Below are positions 1 through 8,149 of a DNA stretch of 64,000 bases, piece after piece. Position 1 is the first letter of the stretch. Every line of letters starts with the position of its first letter. The stretch spans positions 716,281 to 780,280 of the forward strand of contig NZ_BKZV01000002.1 in NCBI RefSeq assembly GCF_008974285.1, written 5' to 3'. The position numbers were made by a program, and so were the translations under genes. The stretch comes from Thermogemmatispora aurantia. Its GTDB lineage: Bacteria > Chloroflexota > Ktedonobacteria > Ktedonobacterales > Ktedonobacteraceae. The notes beneath the pieces are model-generated. The model had not been told where the DNA came from. It searched no databases and worked only from the letters and a program-made list of their open reading frames with translations.

Positions 1-693
1 GGCATAGTGAATGATCTGCGGCGGCTCACTGCTGATGCGCATGCGCATGTCCAGCTGATTGGCCTGCTGACGATAGAGGATCGTGCGCCCAATCGCTTCG
101 GGCAGGGCAGTGCAGAGCGCAGCCACCTCTTCTTCTGCCGCGCTGCGCTCACCTGTCGGATTGACAAGGAAGAGGACCGAGAGACCCACCTGGTCGCGCC
201 TTCCCATTTTGCGCTGCATCCGCTCTGTCAGCGGCGCCAGACGCTCTGGCCGCGCCTCGCCCGCTAAGCGGCTCACGCTCAGCCGCTGACAGAGAAAGGA
301 GCTTGGGCGGATGCTCCCATCAAAGCAGAGCTCCCAGGGGATTTCAGGAGTGTTGGTGTCCAGCACGAGGGGGAGATCAAGATGCCGCAGCGCCTCCTGC
401 AGCGGCAACGGCAACAGCTGCTCAAAGAGAAAGCGCCCCAGAGCCTGTACCGAATCGTTAACCGCGCCCAGCTTCATTGTCTGGCGCTTGCTCTCGGCCA
501 GAGCCTGCGTCTGCATGTATTGAGCCACGGCCTGCAAACTGCGCCTGAGCCGCTCTTTCAGCTCAGGGGTGATCTCCGTGACATAGTCGCGCCCTTCCTT
601 GCTACCTTCCCTGGCAGAATACTCAGGCAGGTCAAGCCGGAAACGATAGACGCTTTCAGTGCGTATGATACTCAAGAGCGCCGGCAGTTCCAT
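1..693 (-). CDS. CHAT-domain protein, N-terminal part (runs off the left edge)
   Basis: An open frame of 231 codons reads leftward from an ATG at 693 and has no stop before the window edge, so only the N-terminal part is visible. Residues 106-124 carry the entry motif of CHAT (caspase HetF-associated) domains, a hydrophobic strand followed by IPWELCF. Residues 173-193 have the usual strand 'VLFLVNPTG' and an acidic helix. The last residues, PQIIHYA, are where the catalytic His of the CHAT caspase-like fold is expected, so the cysteine half lies outside the window. AGAAGAGAAG upstream is a plausible ribosome site. CHAT proteins are caspase-like proteases, often in signalling or defence; the partner here is not visible. 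Family call good, function inferred. Confidence 0.72.
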   Translation of the reverse strand, partial: MELPALLSIIRTESVYRFRLDLPEYSAREGSKEGRDYVTEITPELKERLRRSLQAVAQYMQTQALAESKRQTMKLGAVNDSVQALGRFLFEQLLPLPLQEALRHLDLPLVLDTNTPEIPWELCFDGSIRPSSFLCQRLSVSRLAGEARPERLAPLTERMQRKMGRRDQVGLSVLFLVNPTGERSAAEEEVAALCTALPEAIGRTILYRQQANQLDMRMRISSEPPQIIHYA

Positions 694-912
694 GAGTTCT
701 TCTCTTCTACTATCTTCCCAGATTAGCTAGCCCTGAGAATACAACCTACTGCAAGAGCAGTATATCCCAAGCATGAGTCGCTGGCAACAGTAGCTTTCTT
801 CGCTCTCTCACCACACAAATACAGGCACTCTGCCACATCTGTAGAACGAGCATACTACAAGCTGCATGATTGGTCAAGCTTTTCAGCATTTTAGAGACGT
901 TACGGTGATCAA

Positions 913-980
913 GGCTTACTCATCGGCAGGCCGACCTCAGTCGTGGTCAGGACAGCGTTCGCCATGCCGGTGAGCAAGCC
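913..980. repeat. Imperfect inverted repeat in the 694-1006 gap
   Basis: The gap between the CHAT gene and the DUF4012 gene shows no coding frame. It holds 16-nt arms (913-928 and 965-980; GGCTT-CTCA-CGGCA against TGCCG-TGAG-AAGCC) that pair with two mismatches around a 36-nt loop. It lies just past the stop of the leftward DUF4012 gene, so it may help end that transcript, but no T tract follows. Confidence 0.35.
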
Positions 981-1006
981 TCAAGAGCGGGCTGGGCGAC
1001 GAGCGA

Positions 1007-3856
1007 CTAAACGCCGACGCGGGGGTAGCAGCTGCTCTGCGTGCTCGCTGCCTGTCCCTGGCTGTGGCTGCCACCAGTGGACAGGCTACGCGGCGTGATG
1101 AGCAGGTCGTTGCTCAGGAGGGTATCCACATGGGTCCCGGCGAGATTGAGCTGGCTGCAGGGGTCAGGCGGCAGAATGGTGACATCCAGCTCCGGGTAGG
1201 TGCCCGCCTGCCGCTGGACCAGCAGGGCATAGTGTCCTTTGTTGAGGGGAGGCACATACCAGGAGAGAGTGACGGTAATGGTGCAGTTCTTGGGCACCAC
1301 TACCCAGCCGCCGAACATGGCCCGCCCTGGCACATCGCTGACGGTATTGGTCGGTGGTCCAACGCTGTCCAGCGGATGCCAGTCTCCCGGGTTCTCGTCG
1401 CTCAGGGTCGGCGAGGCCGCCCCCGGCTGATATTGCCCCGGCGGACACATCAGTTCGTCGTGCGGATAGACCACGGTCGCATCGCAGGCAGGTAGTGGCC
1501 CCCCGCAGAGAGGGGTCCCGCTGTCAAAGCCATCGCCACTCAAGAACTTGCTGTTCGGTGGGACATAGATGCGTACGTAGTCGCGATAGGTATCGTAGCC
1601 GTAAACCGGCCCGGTATCGGTATAGGCCAGGCGGAGCTGCAGATAGTGGGTGGCTCCGCCGCTGGCGTCCAGCGTGACGACATCGTGAATGAGCGTCCGC
1701 ACATACTGCGAGGCCTTGGTCGCGTTGAGGTTGGCCTGCACAATATAGAGGCCATCGTGGCTGGTCGAGCGGTCCATCTGGGCACCATAGCCGTATTGGA
1801 TGAGCAGCTGCTCGACACGTGGATCGGTGACATAGATTTCGATGTCTTTGGTTTTAAGGTCGTAAAGGGCCTCATGAGCAATGGCCAGGATCTCGTCAGG
1901 AGGAGCATGACGCACACGATCCAGCAGGGTCTGGGCCAGGCGCGAGGTGAAGAGTTTGCGGGCCTGACTGGAATCGTCAACATGCTGGACGATCTGCTGC
2001 TTGCGCACCCCCTCGCTGTCAAGCTGGTAGAAGTGGAGGCGATCTTCGAGATTGAGAGCAGTGATGGTCTCATTGTAGCCCGGCACGGTAATCGGGCCAA
2101 TGATCTGCAAAACGTGTTCGATGAAGAAGGGGGTTAAGGCGATGACGCCATCGACATGGCGCCCCGTCTCATGCTGGTAGGCCTGGATGGCTAGCTGCCC
2201 GGTGGTGGGAAAGTCCGCCGAGAGGTTGGAGTCACGCAACCCCCAGTTGGCGAAGGGCCACCAGGAGCGATATGGCTCGGGAGCAAGCTGGCCTAGCGTT
2301 GGGCTGCTGGCGGTGTATTCGACAAAAGAGATGTCTTTGAGCGAGAAGGGCGCGATCCGGCCCGCGTTGATGGTCAGCTCGCCATACTGACCAGTGAAGC
2401 CGCCAGCCGGTCTCAGCTCAGAGCGGTCCATCGTCTGCACCAGATAGGTGCGCGGTTTGTCTACTCCCAACAACCAGCCTGCAGCGTCCAGGAGCTGGCG
2501 CGCCTGGCTCAGGCTTTGCTGGAGTACTGGGAGCAACTGTAGTACCTGCTGCACCTGCTGCCGCTGACTACTGCTGAGAGGCAGGGCTGCCAGCGAGAGA
2601 TTCTGACTTTGCGTCTCGATGTCCCGTAATGAGGGCATAATATTGTCGATAGTCGTTCCCAGCAGGTTGAGCATGTCCTGAGTGACCAGCGGCTTGCTCG
2701 AATTGCTGAGGAGGGGTCCCTGGAAGTGGGGGGCCAGGCTCCTGGCCGCTGGGATCAGCTTGAGGCCGATGGCACTGACGTCAACACCGATCTGGGCCGC
2801 AGCCCGCGCCGAGCTGACCTGCAGCCGATATTGTGGAAGGAGAGCAATAACGGTATGGATGAGAGCGGAGTGGTCAATGGTGTCTCGCGCCTCGGCGAAG
2901 GATTGTTGAGCCTGCTGCAACTCTTGGGCGGCCTGGCTCAACTTGTCTGCTTCGAAGAGACTGGAGGGATGGGCTTTGGCGCCGTTAAAAATAGTCTTGA
3001 GGGCGAGCAGGTGCTCAACGCCGGCGGAGGCTTGCCCGCGCAGGGTGCTATAGGTCAGATAGGCCTGCAATCCTACGGCCAGCCCGCTGACGATGGGCAG
3101 GCCGATGCCCAGCAAGAGGATAGCGAGGAGCACCAGCGCCTTGAGACGTTGCCGCCCTGTGCCATAACGCGCCTGCTTCCAAAGGCGTCCTGGCCACTGA
3201 GGAGGACGGAGACGACGGGCAGAGCGATGCCGTGTACTCGCACTCTGCCGGGCCGCGCTCTTCTGTTTGTGATCCGCCGTCTGCTCAAGGCGGGCAGCAG
3301 GTGCTTGGACCACCAGCTGTGGGGCCTGCTGCTCACCTTGCCCGGTAGCCACGCCCGGCGTAGCCAGGGGCAACGTTTCGGCTTCGGCCAGGGGGGAGGC
3401 CGCAGTGGTCAGCGTGGCGGGGGCACTGGCCAACGGCAGGGTCTCGGCCTCGCTGAAGGCGGCCTTGCGCCCCTCCTCGGCAGGCTCTTCGGGCCTGCTC
3501 TCGGGGGCCGTCGGCTCTGGCCCCGGCTTGTTGGCAGAGTTCGGGAGCGCTGTGGGGAAAGTCACCGGCGCTGGTCCAGCACGCAGGAGAGAGGACCAGG
3601 CCGCCGCCGCGCGTTCGATGGCGGCCCGTGCCTCATCGCTGGCACGCTGCTCCACGGCTCTGGCCGCGGCCATACTCTGCAGCTTGATCGTGTCTTCGTC
3701 CGCCAGGCTGCTCGCCGCCTCTACTGGCCCGCTTTCTCCTTTCGCTGCTTCCTCGGACGGAACGGGGCTGGTCAGGGCTGGCTCCTCTTGCGGGTTGCCT
3801 TGACCCGCTGCTTCCTCACGCTTTGGATGGTTGCTATTTATAAGCATATCAGACAT
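1007..3856 (-). CDS. DUF4012-domain membrane protein
   Basis: 949 residues. The first ~225 are a cytoplasmic, low-complexity Ala/Pro/Glu-rich tail with an internal near-repeat (ETLPLASAP and ETLPLATP), ending in a basic stretch (RHRSARRLRPP). One membrane segment follows at about 238-265. The large extracytoplasmic part carries the DUF4012 signature, 'ELRPAGGFTGQYGEL' and 'GRIAPFSLKDI'. The start has GAGG eight bases upstream (TGAGGTAATCC-ATG). DUF4012 proteins occur mainly in Gram-positive bacteria and Chloroflexota and are thought to act at the envelope; no enzymatic activity is established. It is the only gene of its transcription unit visible here. Confidence 0.8.
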   Translation of the reverse strand: MSDMLINSNHPKREEAAGQGNPQEEPALTSPVPSEEAAKGESGPVEAASSLADEDTIKLQSMAAARAVEQRASDEARAAIERAAAAWSSLLRAGPAPVTFPTALPNSANKPGPEPTAPESRPEEPAEEGRKAAFSEAETLPLASAPATLTTAASPLAEAETLPLATPGVATGQGEQQAPQLVVQAPAARLEQTADHKQKSAARQSASTRHRSARRLRPPQWPGRLWKQARYGTGRQRLKALVLLAILLLGIGLPIVSGLAVGLQAYLTYSTLRGQASAGVEHLLALKTIFNGAKAHPSSLFEADKLSQAAQELQQAQQSFAEARDTIDHSALIHTVIALLPQYRLQVSSARAAAQIGVDVSAIGLKLIPAARSLAPHFQGPLLSNSSKPLVTQDMLNLLGTTIDNIMPSLRDIETQSQNLSLAALPLSSSQRQQVQQVLQLLPVLQQSLSQARQLLDAAGWLLGVDKPRTYLVQTMDRSELRPAGGFTGQYGELTINAGRIAPFSLKDISFVEYTASSPTLGQLAPEPYRSWWPFANWGLRDSNLSADFPTTGQLAIQAYQHETGRHVDGVIALTPFFIEHVLQIIGPITVPGYNETITALNLEDRLHFYQLDSEGVRKQQIVQHVDDSSQARKLFTSRLAQTLLDRVRHAPPDEILAIAHEALYDLKTKDIEIYVTDPRVEQLLIQYGYGAQMDRSTSHDGLYIVQANLNATKASQYVRTLIHDVVTLDASGGATHYLQLRLAYTDTGPVYGYDTYRDYVRIYVPPNSKFLSGDGFDSGTPLCGGPLPACDATVVYPHDELMCPPGQYQPGAASPTLSDENPGDWHPLDSVGPPTNTVSDVPGRAMFGGWVVVPKNCTITVTLSWYVPPLNKGHYALLVQRQAGTYPELDVTILPPDPCSQLNLAGTHVDTLLSNDLLITPRSLSTGGSHSQGQAASTQSSCYPRVGV

Positions 3857-4098
3857 GGATTACCTCAGAAGAACCCCGGGCAGCTTGATCTCAATATATA
3901 CAAAATCTATTATCATGTACCGGCGATGGTTTTTTGGAACAGCTTGATCAGAAGGGTAAGAGAGCCTCCTCTCTCCCTGAGTATAACGTATGGTGAACAG
4001 GCATTGTTGCTTTTTCAATCAGGGGTCCTGTTCGGCCAGGGGAGCTGCCCAGGGCACTGGAGCTGAGTCGCCTCACTCTGACGGAGTGGGACCTCTGG

Positions 4099-5550
4099 TC
4101 AAACCTGACGCTCGCCATTGAGTCTACGGGTGCTCAGATCCAGGCGCCGCGTTGGTCTGCCGCGAGCCCGGGCCGCGGGCGGGTAGTAAGGAGTGGCAGC
4201 AGTGATGATGTCGCCGATACGCGCCAGTACCTGCAGGTAGCGTGTGCCGGAGCGATGATAATGGGCGAAGAGCATCAGCAAATGATGAATCAGAATATCG
4301 GCCTCATCGGTATGACGCTCCAGGGTGATCTGTCCGCCGATGGCCTCCTCGCCCTCGCGCAACATGGCCTCCTCACCTTGTTCGTCCAACAGCAGGCGGC
4401 GGCTATCGCGGCGCGGGCGAGCTGGCCAGAGAAGCAAGGCAACTACCCGCCCCTTGAGGCGCTGCTCTCGCAGGCGTCCGGCCAGATAGCCGCCCAGCTT
4501 GTGGATCGCCGCGCAGGTTTCGTCAGCGTCGGCAGCATGCTGGAAGCGAATGCGCGCATTCTGGCTCAGTGGCGGTGCATCGGGGATCACCAGGCTGTAG
4601 TCCTCACCCTGAGCCAGCTGATGGAGCCAGCGCCCGAGACGGCCCAGACGCCGCTCCAATCCCTCGGGAGCAAGGGGGGCCACCTGCGCAAAGGTCGTGA
4701 TGCCGAAGTCGCGCAGGTGAGCAACCAGCTCGGCCAGTTCTTCAAGATCAAAGCGCTCAGCCCGGCCCTCCAGCTCGGCAACCCCCGAACGCAGGCCGGC
4801 TCCTTCGCTCTCACCCTCACGCCCCCCCAGGACGCCGGGTCCGCTGCCATGCAGCTGCAACAGCAGTGAGAGGGGCAGCGACTGGACGAAGGAGGCCTCG
4901 CGACCCGGCGGGATATAGAGGATGCCCTGGCGCCCATCCTTGCGACTTATGAGCGCGGCCAGCTCGGCGATGGTTTTGCCGCTGGCGATACCGATCAGGG
5001 CGGTTAGACCAAGGGCGGCAATGTCGCTGCTGAGCTGCTGCGCCAGGAGAATCGGCGAGGTAACGGGCTGCGGGCTGCCGCTCAGGTCGATAAAGGCATC
5101 GGCCAGGGGCACAGACTCGACGATGTGCGAACAGGCACGATAGCGCTCACGCAAGCGCTGCAGAACCGGTTGATAGCGATCGTAGGAGGCTGGCAGGAAG
5201 AGCGTGCGCGGGGCAAGACGGTAGGCTCGACGCAAGGGCATGCCAGGGACAATGCCCAGGCGCACCGCGGCAGGGGAGGCGTCAATGACTCGACCTGGCT
5301 CGTTCGGGCGCCCCGTACCGGTCCCTATGACGAACGGCAGGCCATGCAACGAGGGATTGGCCATTTCCTCCAGCGTACAGTAGAAGTGCCGAATGCGGAC
5401 ATGCATGATCCCCTGACGCGGGAACGCCTGCTCTGAGACCGCTCCTCGCTCTGCCGACACCGGTCCCCCCACAGGTGCACGTGGAGAACGCAGCGCTGTC
5501 GGCTCCCCAAGGATTGACGGATTCAACGTCCCTGACTGATCTTGCTCCAT
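4099..5550 (-). CDS. Y-family DNA polymerase homologue lacking catalytic residues (ImuB-like)
   Basis: 483 residues with Y-family palm, fingers and little-finger regions. The first polymerase motif, normally I-D-M-D-x-F-F/Y, reads VRIRHFYCTLE from about residue 51, so both expected Asp are Arg. The second, normally S-x-D-E-A-F-x-D, reads VPLADAFIDL, with Asp to Ala and Glu to Asp. Such loss defines ImuB, the non-catalytic partner in the ImuA/ImuB/DnaE2 mutagenesis system, although no imuA or dnaE2 lies nearby. The helix-hairpin region (LRDFGITTFAQVAPL) is recognisable. About 48 residues precede the motif; an internal ATG at 5406 (AGGGGATC-ATG) could be the true start. It is either an accessory translesion protein or a dead paralogue of DinB. 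Confidence 0.75.
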   Translation of the reverse strand: MEQDQSGTLNPSILGEPTALRSPRAPVGGPVSAERGAVSEQAFPRQGIMHVRIRHFYCTLEEMANPSLHGLPFVIGTGTGRPNEPGRVIDASPAAVRLGIVPGMPLRRAYRLAPRTLFLPASYDRYQPVLQRLRERYRACSHIVESVPLADAFIDLSGSPQPVTSPILLAQQLSSDIAALGLTALIGIASGKTIAELAALISRKDGRQGILYIPPGREASFVQSLPLSLLLQLHGSGPGVLGGREGESEGAGLRSGVAELEGRAERFDLEELAELVAHLRDFGITTFAQVAPLAPEGLERRLGRLGRWLHQLAQGEDYSLVIPDAPPLSQNARIRFQHAADADETCAAIHKLGGYLAGRLREQRLKGRVVALLLWPARPRRDSRRLLLDEQGEEAMLREGEEAIGGQITLERHTDEADILIHHLLMLFAHYHRSGTRYLQVLARIGDIITAATPYYPPAARARGRPTRRLDLSTRRLNGERQV

Positions 5551-5895
5551 AGTAGCCTTCTGCTCAAACTAACCTCTCCCAGTTTAGATTATACGCTACA
5601 AACGGGCTATTTCCAGCCCATCTCTCCAGCCAGGTTGATCTGCCCAGGCTTTCTGACTGGCTTCGGCCCCGACAAGCTCTTCTTTGGAACCACCGAAGCG
5701 AGCAGCTGGTGCTCTTCCAGAGCTGCCGCCTCACCCCGTTCAGCTCCATCAGAAAATATGGTAAGCTGTTCATGGGGCGGATTCGCCCAGACCAGGCAGC
5801 CCACCTGTCTCCTGCCTCACCAGCAGCGAGCGCTGGCGCTGACAGTTTCCCAAACGCGGTAGAGCGCGCACGCTCAGATTGGAGGGTAAGACACG
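5551..5895. other. Divergent intergenic region
   Basis: 345 bp between the leftward polymerase homologue and the rightward mscL. Short frames on both strands have no ribosome site or recognisable sequence. It presumably holds both promoters, but no convincing -35/-10 pair was found. Confidence 0.4.
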
Positions 5896-6372
5896 ATGTC
5901 CATGCTTCAGAACGAGACGTTCAGCAAAGTGGGAAGAGAGGCGAGAGCAACCTTGGGCGGTTTCAAAGCTTTTATCTTGCGCGGTAATGTGGTTGATCTG
6001 GCCGTTGGTATCGTCATCGGCGCCGCTTTCACCAACCTGGTCAACGCCATCGTCAGCGGACTGATTACTCCCCTGATCGGCCTCTTCGGCGGCTTCGATT
6101 TTTCGCGCCTGAACGCAGGCCGCTTCGCTTTCGGTACAGTCATCAATAGCGCTGTCAGCTTCCTTATAGTGGCGGCGGTGCTCTATTTCCTGATTGTTTT
6201 GCCAGTCAGCAAGCTGATGGCTCACCATAAGAAGGGCGTGCCGGAGGAGAGCGCCACGCGCGAGTGCCCCTATTGCCTGAGCAGCATTCCAGCGGGGGCC
6301 AGCCGCTGCGCTTACTGCACCTCGGACCTGGGCCAAAGCGAGCCTTCTTCGGCTCCGGCGGCTGGAGCTTGA
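5896..6372 (+). CDS. mscL: Large-conductance mechanosensitive channel with C-terminal zinc ribbon
   Basis: 158 residues. Residues 15-110 match MscL: an amphipathic N-terminal helix, the FILRGNVVDLAVGIVIG pore helix (about 26-50) and a second membrane helix (about 80-105). It releases solutes during osmotic downshock as a homopentamer in the membrane. In place of the usual short C-terminal helix the protein ends in a zinc-ribbon with two CxxC knuckles (C124/C127 and C138/C141), followed by a Ser/Pro/Ala tail. GGAGGG lies about ten bases before the ATG. The fused ribbon is atypical for MscL and may form a cytoplasmic metal-binding or assembly element. Confidence 0.92.
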   Translation: MSMLQNETFSKVGREARATLGGFKAFILRGNVVDLAVGIVIGAAFTNLVNAIVSGLITPLIGLFGGFDFSRLNAGRFAFGTVINSAVSFLIVAAVLYFLIVLPVSKLMAHHKKGVPEESATRECPYCLSSIPAGASRCAYCTSDLGQSEPSSAPAAGA

Positions 6373-6486
6373 TGCCCTTTTCTGGCTCGCCTGGCCAACG
6401 AGCCAGCGTCTGAGCCGGATCTTCCTTGGCCCTGGTTGAGAGGGGGTATTTTCTGTCTCCTCCCTCGCCTGGCAGGAGATTCGTGC

Positions 6487-6772
6487 TATACTAATCTACG
6501 GAATCCGAGGGCAATGCAAAGCGTGTGATCAGGTGAACGCCGGGTCAGAGACAGGGCAGAGCCAGAGCCGCACGCCTGAGCCAGTGGTGGCTCAGCCACG
6601 GCCTGGCCGAGAGCAGCCTGATCTGCTCTGCTCTCTTTCTGCACCGCGTACGGAGGACCGGCGTGGCCTGGTCACTTCTGTGCTAGGCCGGTTGTGGATT
6701 CGCTAGACCACAAGCCCCTGGAGAGGCGGCCTGACTTAGTTCTTTGTTGAGGAAGGAAACGGAGCGCTTAGG
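6487..6772 (+). promoter_or_regulatory. Long structured leader upstream of apt
   Basis: About 280 nt without a coding frame, starting near a TATACT -10-like hexamer at 6487-6492 (no clear -35). Several stems follow one another: GAGCCA/TGGCTC, GAGCAG/CTGCTC, a long stem GGCCTGG-CAC/GTG-CTAGGCC around a TTCT loop (a single bulged T), and TTGTGG/CCACAA. This density of hairpins before a purine-salvage gene suggests an RNA regulator. It does not match the purine, PRPP, ZTP or other riboswitch consensus as far as can be judged by eye. Confidence 0.35.
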
Positions 6773-7312
6773 ATGTCATCGTCATCTGCGTCGGGGCCAC
6801 TACGGCTGGAAGACTGGATTAGAGATATTCCCGATTTCCCCCAGAAGGGCGTTCTCTTCCGCGATATCACGCCCCTTCTGCAAAATCCCGAGGCTTTCCG
6901 CGCCGCCATTGATCGCCTGGCAGCCCATTACTCTGGTGCGGGCATTCAGACTGTCGTTGGCGTCGAATCCCGAGGCTTTATTTTCGCTGCCCCCCTGGCC
7001 TACTTGCTCGGCTGTGGCTTCGTCCCAGTGCGCAAGTTCGGTAAACTGCCAGCGAAGACGGTCAGCGTGGAGTACGCTCTGGAGTACGGTACCAATATTG
7101 TAGAGATGCATACCGACGCCATCAAACCAGGCGAGCGGGTGCTGATCGTCGACGACCTGCTGGCCACCGGTGGTACGGTCTCGGCGGCGATGGAGCTGGT
7201 CGAGAAGCTGGGTGGCCATATCGCTGGCATTGCTTTCCTGGTCGAGCTGACCTATCTGAAGGGCCGCGAGCGCCTCAAGGGCTACGATGTCTTCGCTCTG
7301 ATTAAGTATTAA
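6773..7312 (+). CDS. apt: Adenine phosphoribosyltransferase
   Basis: 179 residues, normal length for the family. It converts adenine and PRPP to AMP in cytoplasmic purine salvage. The N-terminal half shows IRDIPDFPQKGVLFRDITPLL, the typical Apt opening. The PRPP-binding loop is at residues 123-136 (VLIVDDLLATGGTV), and VVGVESRGFIF (61-71) is the other conserved strand. Start supported by GGAAGG upstream. It stands alone, behind the long structured leader. Confidence 0.96.
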   Translation: MSSSSASGPLRLEDWIRDIPDFPQKGVLFRDITPLLQNPEAFRAAIDRLAAHYSGAGIQTVVGVESRGFIFAAPLAYLLGCGFVPVRKFGKLPAKTVSVEYALEYGTNIVEMHTDAIKPGERVLIVDDLLATGGTVSAAMELVEKLGGHIAGIAFLVELTYLKGRERLKGYDVFALIKY

Positions 7313-7605
7313 GGCGGCGAGCCAGCCGGGCCGGAGCGGAGAGGAGTACACAAGACCGGCAGACAAGCAGGCCAGGGGCGTCACGTTCGTTCTTCTCTCC
7401 CTCCGCCATGTTTCAAGGCCGCCGAACGCGGGGGAAACCAGGGCGCTTGCCGGTGGTCCCTCTCTGCTCCCGCATCGCAGTGGAGCGACCTCTCTCCTCA
7501 CAGATCTTGCCTCTATCTGGCTGCCTCCTCGTCTGGCTGCCTGGCTGATTTGGCATCCTCAACTGCCAACGGCTGCGCTCACCGCGTTGCATTGGTGGTT
7601 ACTAG

Positions 7606-7917
7606 TTAGATGGAGCGTCTCCCTCCGGCAATGAGTTCAACGAGGAGCAAGAGGAGCGAGGCCCCAAGAAAGGCGACCAGCGTCGTTCCGAGAAAGTGAA
7701 ACGTCTCGTTGATGCCCAGCAAGCTCATCAGAAAGCCCCCAATGACGGCCCCTACCAGCCCAACGCAGATGTCGAGTAGACACCCCAATCCTTGCCCACG
7801 TACCAGCTTTGCCGCTAGAAAGCCCGCTATCAGTCCGACCAACAGCCAGGCAAGTAGCTCGCCCGGATAGAGGTGGATATGACCCAGGCCCGGGTGAAAG
7901 CTAATTCCATCCATCAT
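7606..7917 (-). CDS. GlsB/YeaQ/YmgE family small membrane protein
   Basis: 103 residues with three hydrophobic segments and the family pattern LVGLIAGFLAAKLVRGQGLGCLLDICVGLVGAVIGG, shown here only in part by its Gly-rich repeats. The family is called transglycosylase-associated or stress-response membrane protein; its molecular role is unknown. The ATG at 7917 is chosen because AAGGAGA lies about 13 bases upstream. The frame stays open to 8112, but that extension is Arg-rich and lacks family similarity. It diverges from the MFS gene at 8150. Confidence 0.8.
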   Translation of the reverse strand: MMDGISFHPGLGHIHLYPGELLAWLLVGLIAGFLAAKLVRGQGLGCLLDICVGLVGAVIGGFLMSLLGINETFHFLGTTLVAFLGASLLLLLVELIAGGRRSI

Positions 7918-8149
7918 GAAAGGCCCTTTCTCTCCTTCTGCTGATGTCTTGCGTTGCCAGGTGCCGGAGGCAGCGCTGGAGCACAACCGGGAGAAGGCAC
8001 GGTCTGCCCTCTCTTCCGGCTGGTGCGACCACCGGCCCAGGCAACGGTTGCCACGCCTCTGGCGGATATGATACCCTACGAAGGCATGGCTCTTTCCTTC
8101 TCTTTTCTCCACTTCGCTCTACGTATGAGGACGACAGGAGTCGCAGACG

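Noticed and set aside
2726..4066. 446-codon rightward frame antisense to the DUF4012 gene
   Set aside because: It mirrors the GC-rich third-position pattern of the real leftward gene and has no ribosome site or family features.
6487..6772. 6S RNA or RNase P RNA in the apt leader
   Set aside because: Neither the single long 6S stem with central bubble nor the RNase P core motifs could be found.
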